DNA of 64,000 bases from Pseudomonadales bacterium (GTDB lineage Bacteria; Pseudomonadota; Gammaproteobacteria; Pseudomonadales; Pseudohongiellaceae). The stretch is from assembly GCA_012103535.1 (NCBI GenBank), contig WLWQ01000001.1, forward strand, positions 310,001 to 374,000. Reading direction: 5' to 3'. The notes beneath the pieces are model-generated. The model had not been told where the DNA came from and searched no databases. It worked only from the letters and a program-made list of their open reading frames with translations. Shown piece by piece: positions 22,769-32,284 of the stretch. The first letter of the stretch is position 1. Each line of letters opens with the position of its first letter. A program made the translations under genes and the position numbers.

Positions 22769-24343
22769 ATGATTCGAATATTTTTAGCATTTATAAGCAC
22801 GTTCCTGATTAGTTTCAGCCTGGCTCAAGAAATAGACTACCCCGATTCCTTCGACGATAGGATGCAATTGTTTCCCGACGCTATGGGTGATTTCCATTGG
22901 GAAATCTCTTCAGACAACGAACTCGCGCAAGCCTATTTCAACCAGGGTTTCCAATTGATGTACTCCTTTGCGAAAGATGATGCGGCGCGTTCATTTCAGG
23001 CGTCACATCTAGCAGATCCGGATTGTGCAGTCTGCTGGTGGGGCGAAGCCTGGGCATGGGGATCTTATCTTAACGGCGCCATGACCACGGCTCAGACTCC
23101 GCGAGCTTATTTCACCCTGCAACAGGCTCTGGCTCGAATCGACAGCGCAACCGAAAAAGAAGCGGACATGATTCGCGCTCTAGCGGTACGTTATGTGGAA
23201 GATTTCGATCCTCAGACTCGGCGCGAACAGGACGAAGCTTATGCCGCCGCCATGGCTGCTGTAGCAGCGAAATATCCCGATGATCTCGACCTGGTAACTT
23301 TATATGGAGACGCCTTGTTTTTGTTAGAAGAGCGGCGTGGCTATCGCAGCCTGGAAGATCCTAATGTGATACGCCTCCATAACGTCTTACTCTCGGTACT
23401 CGAGAAAGACATTCGCCATCCAGGTGCCTGTCATCTCCTAGTCCATGCAACAGAGTCTACGCCGACCCCGGAACTGGCTGCTCCCTGCGCACGTTACTTG
23501 GGCAACACCATTCCCGGTGCAAGTCACATCAATCACATGCCAAGTCATACCTGGAACGAAATGGGTCTATGGCACGATGCGGTCCGTTCTAACACTATCG
23601 CCTGGCACTCGGACCAAAGAGCTGCCATAGGTAAAGGCTTTGCAATTTATCCAACCCATAATCTAACCATGCTGTATTACGCCGCAAGCATGGGGGGCGA
23701 AAGCGCTGCCGCCATTCAAGCAGCCAAAGATCTGGCAAAACTTAATCGCAACACGGCGATGCTCTCGCTTGCTTTGGTACGCTTCGGTCGTTTTGATGAA
23801 GTGCTAGAGGTAACTGATAAACCTAACGGCGAGATAAATCTCAGTATGTATGACTTTTCTCAAGGTTATGCGGCGCTAAAAACTGGCGATATGGAACAGG
23901 CGAAAGCAGCATCTGACTCACTCTGGGAATTAACAGAAACCACAACCTCACGCTTCCGCTTTCATGATGGCAAAGACATTGTTGGCACCATGGCCGGTAT
24001 TCTTGAAGGTGAAATAGCCTGGACTGAGGGCAACCTTGAAGCTGCTGCTGATGCATTTCGTCGCGCTACAGATTATTACGACAATCTGAACTACGACGAA
24101 CCAGAACCATTACCATTTTCACCGCGACACTGGTTAGGCGCTGTCTATATGGAACTGGGTGCTTATGACAATGCCCTGGCTCAATATCGTCAGGATCTCG
24201 AAGAGCACCCCCATAACATTTGGGGATTGTGGGGAGTACAGCGGGCCCTAAATAGCTTGGGAGATGCAGACTCGGTTATTGACCAGGACTTATATGAAGC
24301 CTTCTCTTACGCGGACATCTGGATACCTAATACCAAGCATTAA
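22769..24343 (+). CDS. exported tetratricopeptide repeat protein
   Basis: Protein of 524 aa with a signal peptide (MIRIFLAFISTFLISFSLA, cleaved before QEIDY). It is built of helical TPR-like repeats, the clearest being YFNQGFQLMYSFAKDDAARS, DLDLVTLYGDALFLLEE and YMELGAYDNALAQYRQDLE. A pair of cysteines (DCAVCWWGEAW) sits in the first repeat, and HLLVHATES and HINHMPSHTW blocks suggest bound metal or a hydrophobic surface. Homologues of this layout are common in environmental bacteria without a known role. It converges on ppc with 13 bp between them. Confidence 0.85.
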   Translation: MIRIFLAFISTFLISFSLAQEIDYPDSFDDRMQLFPDAMGDFHWEISSDNELAQAYFNQGFQLMYSFAKDDAARSFQASHLADPDCAVCWWGEAWAWGSYLNGAMTTAQTPRAYFTLQQALARIDSATEKEADMIRALAVRYVEDFDPQTRREQDEAYAAAMAAVAAKYPDDLDLVTLYGDALFLLEERRGYRSLEDPNVIRLHNVLLSVLEKDIRHPGACHLLVHATESTPTPELAAPCARYLGNTIPGASHINHMPSHTWNEMGLWHDAVRSNTIAWHSDQRAAIGKGFAIYPTHNLTMLYYAASMGGESAAAIQAAKDLAKLNRNTAMLSLALVRFGRFDEVLEVTDKPNGEINLSMYDFSQGYAALKTGDMEQAKAASDSLWELTETTTSRFRFHDGKDIVGTMAGILEGEIAWTEGNLEAAADAFRRATDYYDNLNYDEPEPLPFSPRHWLGAVYMELGAYDNALAQYRQDLEEHPHNIWGLWGVQRALNSLGDADSVIDQDLYEAFSYADIWIPNTKH

Positions 24344-24356
24344 GTAATTTTTCAGC

Positions 24357-26936
24357 TTAAGCGGAGTTTCTGGACGCATTAATATTGCCAAAGAGACTCC
24401 GCACAATCATGTTTTCGTAGAGCTCTATCTGCTCGCTATTCGCAGCCGAATCATCAGCAAGCTCCTTAATTTGCATCAGGGCGAATTGCTGGATAATTAA
24501 AAGCGGTAAAACAACTCTCTGTCTCAAGCCAATACTGTAACGACTACCTGGATGATCTTCCAATAATACTGTTTGACCTGACACCTTCAGAGCCATCTCT
24601 CTGCTAAGTAAAAACTCATCGTGTATTAGATGCCAGAAATCTCCAAACTGCGCGTCTTCCTTCATGTAATCGGTTAAGGCAAAGTTGGCTTTACTCATGC
24701 TCTGCATGCTGTTGCCAACGAGAGCGCGGAAAAAACCAGAGCTTTGGTAGAGCGAGATGCAATCTTCAAGTTGACCTTGTTCCTCCATTACTCTCAATGC
24801 CGTACCGAGACCGAAATACCCCGGCACATTCTGTTTTAGTTGCCCCCAGGCACCAACAAAAGGTATGGCCCGCAAATCCTCGAAGCGTAATTCTTTTTGC
24901 GACCCTCTTTTTGCTGGTCTGCTGCCAATATTGGATTGAGCATAGAAATGTAAGGTACTCATCTGTTCTAGATAAGGTAAAAACAGTGGATGGGATTTAA
25001 AAGCGAGATACTTCTCATGACCGAGTCGAGCAAGCTCCGCCATTAACTTTCGCTGTTCAGAACTGAATTCACGCTCTGCTCGGTCGTAAAGATTATTTTC
25101 CATTCCCGCCGCTAACAACTGGCGCAAATTGTGGGTCGCACTTAATTGAGTCCCGTAATAGGAACTGATGGTCTGCCCCTGCACCGTCAGTTGAATTTGA
25201 TTCGATTCAATATTTTTACCTAAAGCTGCATAAAACTTATAAGTACTGCCGCCACCACGAGCAGGCGGGCCGCCGCGGCCATCGAAAAAACGTACCTCGA
25301 TGTTATGGGCTCTGGATACTTCAGTTAGAGATTCTTTGGCTGCATAAATTGCCCAGTTCGCCATTAGGTAGCCGCCGTCCTTGGTGCCATCGGAAAAGCC
25401 GAGCATGACAGTTTGTTTCGCGCCGCGCTTAGTTAAGTGTTGCCGATAGGAAGGTAATTCATAGAGAGTGGTCATGTTAGGACCGGCACTCTTTAAGTCA
25501 TCGATGGTTTCGAATAGTGGAACGATATCGACGCTTAGTTCTTCGAGATCCCATCCAGACAGAGCAAACAAAGCGATCAAGCGGGCAACATCCACCGGCC
25601 CTCTACAATTACTAATAATGTAACGGTGACAAGATCGTTCACCATTAGCCTTCTGGATATCACGAATTGTTTGTAGTGACTCGATTGTATCGATAGTAAT
25701 TGGATCAGAGAGACGGTCAACTTCAACGACTTGAGAGACATCCAGTAGTGCATTTACTTTCTCTTGCTCACTTAAACTAGTGAATCCTTGAGGAAGAATT
25801 TCTGAATTTAACTCCAGGATATGATCCAGGGCTCGCGTCAGCATTCGCGAATCCTGACGAATATCTAAACTGGCAAAATGAAAACCGAACGCGGCAATTT
25901 TTCGCTTGAACGAAATCAGGCGATCTACAAACAGACCTTGATACTTTTCCGCTAATAAATTTTGAATCTCATCTAGTTCTTTAATTAACTCCTGAGGAGA
26001 ATCAAAACTAGTCTCAAGCTCATGGGTCAATTCCTGGTGGAATCGTTTTTCAATTGCCTCCACCTTAGTAGCCACACCAGTAAAGCTTAAGCGTCGCTTT
26101 AGCTCGCGCACATCCCTGTGATAGCACTCGATTATTCTTGCTCTAAGTTTCTCGGTGACTTGCCGAGTTATAGACGTGGTTACGAAGGGATTACCATCAC
26201 GATCGCCACCCGGCCAAAAACCGATGCTTAGCAGTTGCTCTAAATCTGCCTCGCGAAAACTTTGGTAATCATGCAGGTAGTCTAAGATTTCTCCAATTGC
26301 CGGGTAAAATACATTTCCCAGATACCAGGTGAGTTGCCCAGCTTCATCCAGAGGTGTCGGTTTTTCCTTCTGATAGAAAGGAGTGTTCCCTAGCTGCTGC
26401 AATAATTCTCTGGCTAATCCGATATCATTGGATTTAATCGCCTCGGTCAGATCGGTGATAATTCCCAGCACTGCGCCAGGATAAAATTGGGTAGGGTGAG
26501 CGGTCAGTATTACCCGCGCGCCAAACGAAGAAAGAATCTGTTTTAAATCCTGTTGCTTCCCTTCTGCTTCGACTCGTTCCGTAAGCTGTCTTAGTTTATT
26601 GGATTCTTCGGTGCGATGAATTTCTGTATAGGCTGCATCTTCTAATGCGTCAATCAGTACGACCTGCCTCTCCACGTACTGAATGACCTTAAAAAGAAAC
26701 TGCGCCTGGGTTTGCCTATCCAGGTCTGGTCGATGAGATTTGAAAAACTCATCCAATATTTCGGTAGGATTGAGGCCTTGCTGCAAACCAGCGTGACTGG
26801 CTTCTTCCAGCAATGGAAGTAAGAGACCGGTTTGCTCAACTGCATCCAATGGAAGTGTCAGAAATAGACTATTGTAGAGCTGATATTTCAGCTCTACGAG
26901 ATTTTCATAGTGGTCTTTTACCGGGCTATCGGACAT
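24357..26936 (-). CDS. ppc: phosphoenolpyruvate carboxylase, divergent type
   Basis: Makes oxaloacetate from phosphoenolpyruvate and bicarbonate to refill the TCA cycle. The 859-aa length fits (E. coli 883). The catalytic His is in VILTAHPTQFYPG. Other family blocks are GGDRDGNPFVT, the LDIRQDSRM segment and the C-terminal SLFGNINASRNSA. Three motifs differ from the E. coli type: AHPTQ instead of AHPTE, GFSDGTKDGGY instead of GYSDSNKDGG, and FFDGRGGPPARGGG instead of FHGRGGTVGRGGG. This variant pattern is one I associate with Bacteroidetes-like enzymes, so horizontal transfer is possible. Still expected to be active. Confidence 0.92.
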   Translation of the reverse strand: MSDSPVKDHYENLVELKYQLYNSLFLTLPLDAVEQTGLLLPLLEEASHAGLQQGLNPTEILDEFFKSHRPDLDRQTQAQFLFKVIQYVERQVVLIDALEDAAYTEIHRTEESNKLRQLTERVEAEGKQQDLKQILSSFGARVILTAHPTQFYPGAVLGIITDLTEAIKSNDIGLARELLQQLGNTPFYQKEKPTPLDEAGQLTWYLGNVFYPAIGEILDYLHDYQSFREADLEQLLSIGFWPGGDRDGNPFVTTSITRQVTEKLRARIIECYHRDVRELKRRLSFTGVATKVEAIEKRFHQELTHELETSFDSPQELIKELDEIQNLLAEKYQGLFVDRLISFKRKIAAFGFHFASLDIRQDSRMLTRALDHILELNSEILPQGFTSLSEQEKVNALLDVSQVVEVDRLSDPITIDTIESLQTIRDIQKANGERSCHRYIISNCRGPVDVARLIALFALSGWDLEELSVDIVPLFETIDDLKSAGPNMTTLYELPSYRQHLTKRGAKQTVMLGFSDGTKDGGYLMANWAIYAAKESLTEVSRAHNIEVRFFDGRGGPPARGGGSTYKFYAALGKNIESNQIQLTVQGQTISSYYGTQLSATHNLRQLLAAGMENNLYDRAEREFSSEQRKLMAELARLGHEKYLAFKSHPLFLPYLEQMSTLHFYAQSNIGSRPAKRGSQKELRFEDLRAIPFVGAWGQLKQNVPGYFGLGTALRVMEEQGQLEDCISLYQSSGFFRALVGNSMQSMSKANFALTDYMKEDAQFGDFWHLIHDEFLLSREMALKVSGQTVLLEDHPGSRYSIGLRQRVVLPLLIIQQFALMQIKELADDSAANSEQIELYENMIVRSLFGNINASRNSA

Positions 26937-26973
26937 CGAGTATCAGGAAGTATTTAAAGTTTAACTGCAATTC

Positions 26974-27909
26974 TTAGAATTGTGCCCTAAGAATTTCCGG
27001 TGGTTCAGCATCGGCGAAATGAGGCTGCACTACGAATAATTCATCCCCTACAACAGCCGCCGTTGTACCCTGGCCTTCGAAACTCGCCATGCCAGAAAGA
27101 CGTGCTGAGTTCCAATGATCATCGCTGTGGTACTTCATAACAGCACTTCTATTGTTTGAAGTTGATACCAGCCCGCCATCGGCAGCCCATACCAATCCGT
27201 CTCCGCCAGCAGCTGGATAATCGAGGTCCACCAAAGACCACCTGTTAGGACTATTGAGAGGAATTTTTATTAGCTCTCCCCCTGCCGATGAAACTGCAAT
27301 TAAATACCCGGCCTGATGATACTCAATTCCATTCAAGTACAATCCAGAATCACTGCCGAAATCTACCAATACACTTGCTTCGTAATATTGATTAACACTA
27401 TAGATGACAGCCAGGCTTGTATCAGTAACAAACATAGTACCCGCCGAGCTAACCGTTACATCATTCGCAAAATAAGAAGCGTCCGCCGAAGGATTCTCAA
27501 CAACCGCAGCAAGATCTACCATTGCGAGCTGTTCACCACTGCTTAAATCATAAACTCCAAGCATTGCCGCGCCCGGCCCTGGCGCTCCGAAACTTTGAGA
27601 GTTTGCTACGAGCAGGCGATTACGCTCTTCGTCCACTTCAATTCCCACGCTAGCAACAAGATCTGGATTGCTTATTGCTGGAATCACCTGACCAGAGTTG
27701 GTGATTTCATAGATCGTACCATCAGCAAGAGAGCCCGTTAAAAATCTGTTATTGGCAATGTCGTACTCGATACCTTCGGGTATGAACCCACCACGCTCGG
27801 CAATGATTCGATCAGGAATTCCGCTACCGGTAGTCGCAGCACAGGCAGTAAGCAGACTTATGCCAAAAACAGTAATACCGCTACGGAATAGAATTTTTAA
27901 TAAAGACAA
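26974..27909 (-). CDS. SMP-30/gluconolactonase-like beta-propeller lipoprotein
   Basis: Predicted six-bladed propeller protein of 311 aa. Phrases such as EGIEYDIANNRFLTGSLADG, SVGIEVDEERNRLLVA, FANDVTVSSAGTMFVTD and LYLNGIEYHQAGYLIAV are the repeating WD-like strands of the SMP-30/NHL group. A lipobox ends the signal peptide (SLLTAC), so it should be anchored in a membrane facing the periplasm. I chose the TTG at 27909, because AGGAG lies 7 nt upstream; the longer frame to 27975 would bury the signal peptide. Function unknown. Confidence 0.78.
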   Translation of the reverse strand: MSLLKILFRSGITVFGISLLTACAATTGSGIPDRIIAERGGFIPEGIEYDIANNRFLTGSLADGTIYEITNSGQVIPAISNPDLVASVGIEVDEERNRLLVANSQSFGAPGPGAAMLGVYDLSSGEQLAMVDLAAVVENPSADASYFANDVTVSSAGTMFVTDTSLAVIYSVNQYYEASVLVDFGSDSGLYLNGIEYHQAGYLIAVSSAGGELIKIPLNSPNRWSLVDLDYPAAGGDGLVWAADGGLVSTSNNRSAVMKYHSDDHWNSARLSGMASFEGQGTTAAVVGDELFVVQPHFADAEPPEILRAQF

Positions 27910-28072
27910 AACAACGCTCCTCAGCTGCAAGAAATTCGCTTCAGCGTTGATTGTACTCTGAAATTGCCATGACAAACTTCCAAACCTGACTAGAAGTCAC
28001 TGTGGAACACTTTAGTTAGAGCTCAGGCTTTGCTTTAATCCGCACTTCCATCCGCAGCGAAACCTTAATCCA

Positions 28073-28507
28073 ATGCAATTTCCTTATCTTCGAGCCTGCA
28101 AATCGTCACTTTTCTCCGCCTTCTGTTGTCTTTCATTACCGCTAACTGCCCTGGGGGCCGATTCTGAACTGGATCCTCAGGCTGCTGCAGACGGGGCAGA
28201 ATGGTTCTGGAATTTGGTAATCGCCATCTTTGTCATCGCTGTTTCAGCTGCCAGTGCAGCATTGCCTATTGCCGCGATCAGACAATGGCATGGGAAATGG
28301 CGCATTAGCGCGATTGCGCCATTGGCTATTCTGCTGCTTTGGATTGCCGTGATCGTCGTAGCGCGACTGGATTCAAGCGACGCCCATAGGCTCTGGCCCT
28401 TCGAAATTTTCGCCTGGGCGATGCTTAACATGATTTATATGGTGGCTGTGATGACAGTCAAGCGAGTACTAGATAAAGAAGATCAGAAAAACTCTATATC
28501 TGATTGA
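28073..28507 (+). CDS. hypothetical membrane protein
   Basis: 144 aa with a signal peptide ending LPLTALGA, then three hydrophobic segments (LVIAIFVIAVSAASAALPIA, IAPLAILLLWIAVIVVA and FAWAMLNMIYMVAVMTV) and a charged cytoplasmic tail. No family recognised. It stands alone between the propeller lipoprotein and glpE, convergent with glpE with 11 bp between. Confidence 0.7.
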   Translation: MQFPYLRACKSSLFSAFCCLSLPLTALGADSELDPQAAADGAEWFWNLVIAIFVIAVSAASAALPIAAIRQWHGKWRISAIAPLAILLLWIAVIVVARLDSSDAHRLWPFEIFAWAMLNMIYMVAVMTVKRVLDKEDQKNSISD

Positions 28508-28518
28508 TTTTAATATCT

Positions 28519-28839
28519 TTATTTTTCAATAGCCCAGGCCTCATAGCCCCCGTCCAGGCTGTAAGCCTCTGCAAAACCCTGTTCCGCAAAGTAAGCAGCT
28601 GCACTTTGGCTCATGTGCCCGTGATAGCAATAAACTAACAATGGGGCGTCTAAATCAGCATTGTCGACGAATTCCTGCAAGTTGGCGTTATGTAGATGCA
28701 CCGCATTGTCTATGCGCCCCTGGCCAAAGGCTTCATCGTCGCGGATATCGACGATTTGTACGCTTTTAACAGGTGCGGCCGTGGCAGAATTCAGCAGAAG
28801 CTGCTTAGCTTCTTCAATACCAATCCTTTTAAAGCTCAC
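28519..28839 (-). CDS. glpE: thiosulfate sulfurtransferase GlpE (rhodanese)
   Basis: Single-domain rhodanese that transfers sulfur from thiosulfate to thiols or cyanide. The catalytic loop is VYCYHGHMS with the active Cys. VDIRDDEAFGQGRIDNAVHL and YSLDGGYEAW fit GlpE closely. The GTG at 28839, preceded by GGAGAGATA, gives 106 aa (E. coli 108). A longer frame to 28878 adds 13 residues with no ribosome site. It is divergent from the cyclase gene. Confidence 0.9.
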   Translation of the reverse strand: MSFKRIGIEEAKQLLLNSATAAPVKSVQIVDIRDDEAFGQGRIDNAVHLHNANLQEFVDNADLDAPLLVYCYHGHMSQSAAAYFAEQGFAEAYSLDGGYEAWAIEK

Positions 28840-28969
28840 TATCTCTCTCCAATCACACTGTCTTGGCTGCAGCAACATAACAGATTCATCTCTACATCGC
28901 CTGAATTACCGGACATTCTGCGCGGTGTTTCCCAACAAGCTGACTATGTTGATCCTTTATATTGCTTAT

Positions 28970-29017
28970 ACTGTCTAATTATACAGTTGACACATATCAT
29001 ACAGTCTAATTATACTG
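28970..29017 (+). promoter_or_regulatory. promoter with two operator-like dyads upstream of the MerR-cyclase gene
   Basis: A sigma70-type promoter, TTGACA at 28987-28992 and TATACT at 29011-29016 with an 18-bp spacer, lies directly before the gene. Two copies of an 18-bp element overlap it: ACTGTCTAATTATACAGT at 28970-28987 and ACAGTCTAATTATACTGC at 29001-29018. They share GTCTAATTATAC, and their starts are 31 bp apart, about three helical turns. The second covers the -10 box. This is what an autoregulatory MerR-type operator could look like; binding is inferred. Confidence 0.6.
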
Positions 29018-29050
29018 CCCAACCTTAGTTAAATGCAGTCACGGAATAAC

Positions 29051-30571
29051 ATGCTAAATAGTAAGCAACTAATTGAAATTACGGGAATTTCAAGAGCTAC
29101 CCTCAATAACTATGTGGCTCTTGGCATACTGACCAATCCCGTTGTTAAACAGCCCGCTGGCGAGGCTGGCCGTGCCACCCGCTTGGGTTACTTCGAAGAC
29201 GACGCAATAGACTGTATAAAAAAAGTTCAAGAGCTTAAAAAAGAGGGACTGACAATGGCTCAAATCGCAGATGAAATTGGCACTAAGAGCGAGGCTTTGA
29301 GCCCTGTCCCAAAATCTCTTAAGCAGGCAATGAAAACGTCCTCGGCTGGTGAGCAGGGATCGCTCACCGACCTTTCTTTGGAAGCGTCGATAGACAACTT
29401 CCCTGGCCCTGCCTACATGGTAAACAACAACTTTGAGTTAATCTGGTGGAACGAGAAAGCCGCTGATTCATTCTTTTCACACGGCAATGATTTACCAGGT
29501 GACCTGGAATCCCGTAACTTGTTAAAGCTATTGTTCAATACACCGGTAGCAAGAGATACGGAAAACCTGCAGGAAATTTTGAAGCCCCACATGGCGGCAG
29601 GTAAAAAGCGACTATCTCAACAAGCGCTGATTAAAATTTATTCTGCACTGGATGCACGGCAGTTAAGTATCTTGAAAGACATGTATGAGGATGTTGAACC
29701 AGTGGGTAAGGAACCTATGGTTCACTACCCTGCCATTCTCCCTGTTAAAGATGGTGAACCACAGCTCTGCGATCTTTATGTCTGTTTCTATCGCGAGGGT
29801 ATTCTATTTACCTTTAGCCCTGTCGTTCTGAACGATGACTTCTTATTGGATTTTCTCAGTAAGCGTAATCATGTCATCAACGAACTCTTGAAGAAGCGTA
29901 AACCCTACCTAACAAACGTCACGGTAATGGTTGCCGATGTACAGAATTCCACTCGAATTTGTTCGGAATTGCCGGCTGAAGAATATTTCGAATTGATAAA
30001 CAACATCTGGCAGGAAAGCGAACCAATTTTCCGGAAGTACTACGGTACTTACGGCAAACACGCTGGCGATGGCATGGTCTACTACTTCTTTCCACAGCCG
30101 GACTGTGACTACAAGTTAAACGCCATTCGCTGTTCTCTGGAATTACAGAACATGATGAAAGGCATTACCCAAAAATGGCAGGCGAAGAAAGGCTGGTTTG
30201 CTGATATTCATCTGAATATTGGCTTAAACGAAGGTCAGGAATGGTTCGGAAGCTACCACGCTGGCGGTCACGTTGAATTTACTGTGCTCGGAGAAACCAT
30301 AAACTACGCTTCACGCGTCAGTGATTTTGCGCGAAATGGTTCAGTCTGGGCGACTAAGAACATGCTCAATCAGATCCCAGCGAAAAAGCGTAAGAACATT
30401 ACCTTTGGCATTACTCGGAAGACCACTAAGCAGGAGTCGGTGTTTGTTACTGATACCTATGCGAGTTTAGGTAGTCTGTTAGATGAAGATCACCAAGGGA
30501 ATACGAAGTTCCGCGACATAGAAATGTTACCTATTACCGAGGTACGTGATTTTCGAATAGCGCTGGACTAA
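29051..30571 (+). CDS. MerR-like HTH, PAS-like and class III adenylate cyclase fusion protein
   Basis: 506 aa in three parts. Residues 1-75 form a MerR-type winged HTH (LNSKQLIEITGISRATLNNY, then a long helix KKVQELKKEGLTMAQIADEI). Residues about 110-200 look like a PAS domain (SIDNFPGPAYMVNNNFELIW). Residues about 285-470 are a class III cyclase catalytic domain. The two metal aspartates are present in MVADVQNST and HAGDGMVYYF. The Lys before AGDG, the Thr in FTVLGE, and Asn and Arg in INYASR match the adenylate-specific and transition-state residues, so cAMP production is likely. I prefer the ATG at 29051 over 29033, because the predicted transcript start is near 29023 and CGGA precedes 29051. 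Dual DNA-binding and cyclase roles are inferred. Confidence 0.85.
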   Translation: MLNSKQLIEITGISRATLNNYVALGILTNPVVKQPAGEAGRATRLGYFEDDAIDCIKKVQELKKEGLTMAQIADEIGTKSEALSPVPKSLKQAMKTSSAGEQGSLTDLSLEASIDNFPGPAYMVNNNFELIWWNEKAADSFFSHGNDLPGDLESRNLLKLLFNTPVARDTENLQEILKPHMAAGKKRLSQQALIKIYSALDARQLSILKDMYEDVEPVGKEPMVHYPAILPVKDGEPQLCDLYVCFYREGILFTFSPVVLNDDFLLDFLSKRNHVINELLKKRKPYLTNVTVMVADVQNSTRICSELPAEEYFELINNIWQESEPIFRKYYGTYGKHAGDGMVYYFFPQPDCDYKLNAIRCSLELQNMMKGITQKWQAKKGWFADIHLNIGLNEGQEWFGSYHAGGHVEFTVLGETINYASRVSDFARNGSVWATKNMLNQIPAKKRKNITFGITRKTTKQESVFVTDTYASLGSLLDEDHQGNTKFRDIEMLPITEVRDFRIALD

Positions 30572-30607
30572 TCCCCTTCTAATCCTTGCTAACACGCTGA
30601 AAAAGTA

Positions 30608-30640
30608 AAGGGCTCTCTAATCAAGGGCCCTTTATTTTTT
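30608..30640. terminator. intrinsic terminator between the cyclase and nhaC-type genes
   Basis: AAAGGGC at 30608-30614 pairs with GCCCTTT at 30628-30634 and is followed by ATTTTTT. On the minus strand it is flanked by TTTACTTTTT, so it may serve both convergent genes. Confidence 0.75.
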
Positions 30641-30657
30641 AACCACCTCAAACTAAT

Positions 30658-32073
30658 TCAAAGCACGAACAAACCAACCAGCAAGAATCCAATTGTCGCA
30701 AAACCAGCGGCTATCAATGCATAAGGCAATTGTGTACGCACATGGTCGATATGATCCGTTGCCGACGCCATCGATGCGACTACCGTTGTGTCACTAATGG
30801 GCGAAGCATGGTCTCCAAACACGGAGCCAGATAGAACTGCTGCGAGGAACAGTGCCGGATCGAGGTCCAGGGATAGGGATATCTGAATCGCTAATGGAAT
30901 CATAATGGCGAAGGTGCCCCAACTTGATCCAATTGAAAATGCAATCACACTCGAGATCAAGAACAACAAAGGTAGCATCAGCGCTAAGGGAATAGACTCT
31001 TCTGCCAACGCTGCAACATAGACGCCAGTTCCTAGAGAATTCGCGACGTCACCAAGCGCCAAGGCAAACAATAGAATCATTGCGACCGGTAACAAACCAC
31101 CTGCACCTTTTAGGAATGTGTGCATGAGTTCATCCACGCTGCTGCGCTTTTCTGCAAGAACAATCATCCAGGCAGTTAATAAAGCAAAAAGCACTGACCA
31201 CAAAACAGAGGTTGATCCCGACCCATCACTGATCACACCATCACCGGTTATGTATAAACTTATTGGCATAGTTAAAACCATAGCAGCGATAGGAACGATC
31301 ATGTAGCGCGCTTTGTCATTGGGGCCGCTGGCCTCCTGCGATGATAGGATAGACGGGTCAACCATAGGAGTTGCGTTAGGCCATAAAAGCTCCCCCCGTT
31401 CAGTTCTTTCCTGTGCTGCGCGCATGGGTCCAATATTAATGTTGCGCCAGATTACAAAGGCCGAAAATAAAACCACGATGATCGGATACAAATTGAAAGG
31501 AATTGCAGCGATGAATACTTGCAGTGGATTCTCGATGCTGGCAGATGCAGTGAGACTAATTATTATCGCGCCCCATGCATTCAAGGGAATCATGATGCAG
31601 ATGGGCGCGGAAGTTGAATCGATGATATAGGCCAGCTTTTCCCGTGCAACTTTATAGCGATCAAACAATGGTCTTGAAATAGAACCGGCAACCAGTAAGG
31701 TGATGTTCGATTCAATAAATACGACCACGCCAGTGAAATAGGCTAACCACTTCGCCTTACTGGGCTTGTCCACCCAACTTTTCGATTCAAGCAGGTGAAT
31801 AAAACCCCGCACTCCCCCTGCCTTCTCTATTGTCGCTATAAGTCCGCCAATCACTAAGGTAAAAATGAGTACCCGGGTATCGCCGGCGTCACTGAATACA
31901 TTAATGACCCCTTCAATGCCTAGCGCCAGACCCGAGAGCGGATTCACACTCGCCAGGATGCAGTAGCCGATCCAGATACCAATGCTTAGTGAAATAATTA
32001 CCTGGCGTGTGGCAATGGCGAGGATAATCGCAAACAGTGGCGGGACGATCGATAAAAAATTCGGCTCGTACAT
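30658..32073 (-). CDS. Na+/H+ antiporter NhaC family protein
   Basis: Membrane transporter with about 11-12 hydrophobic segments, 471 aa from the ATG at 32073 (a frame to 32124 adds 17 unlikely residues). The family motif FGDHASPISDTTVVASMAS near residue 415 and the GSSWGTFAIMIPLA segment match NhaC-type antiporters and related carboxylate exchangers. It probably couples sodium and proton movement. The substrate is not certain, since several NhaC homologues carry organic acids. Confidence 0.88.
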   Translation of the reverse strand: MYEPNFLSIVPPLFAIILAIATRQVIISLSIGIWIGYCILASVNPLSGLALGIEGVINVFSDAGDTRVLIFTLVIGGLIATIEKAGGVRGFIHLLESKSWVDKPSKAKWLAYFTGVVVFIESNITLLVAGSISRPLFDRYKVAREKLAYIIDSTSAPICIMIPLNAWGAIIISLTASASIENPLQVFIAAIPFNLYPIIVVLFSAFVIWRNINIGPMRAAQERTERGELLWPNATPMVDPSILSSQEASGPNDKARYMIVPIAAMVLTMPISLYITGDGVISDGSGSTSVLWSVLFALLTAWMIVLAEKRSSVDELMHTFLKGAGGLLPVAMILLFALALGDVANSLGTGVYVAALAEESIPLALMLPLLFLISSVIAFSIGSSWGTFAIMIPLAIQISLSLDLDPALFLAAVLSGSVFGDHASPISDTTVVASMASATDHIDHVRTQLPYALIAAGFATIGFLLVGLFVL

Positions 32074-32284
32074 GGAAGTCACAATCCTTGCTAAGGCCAA
32101 TCCGGTGGCTGTCGACTTATACACTATTGGAAGCGTGAGTATAGAGAATCACTCCCCATCCTGTAATCGTTCAATCCAGCCGATTTCATTAGGAAAGTAA
32201 TGGTCTGGCATAGGGAATTGTGGTACATCTATGCCTGTTTCTTGAACACTTAGCCAATCTTTATTCCGAAAGGAGGATTGAGAT

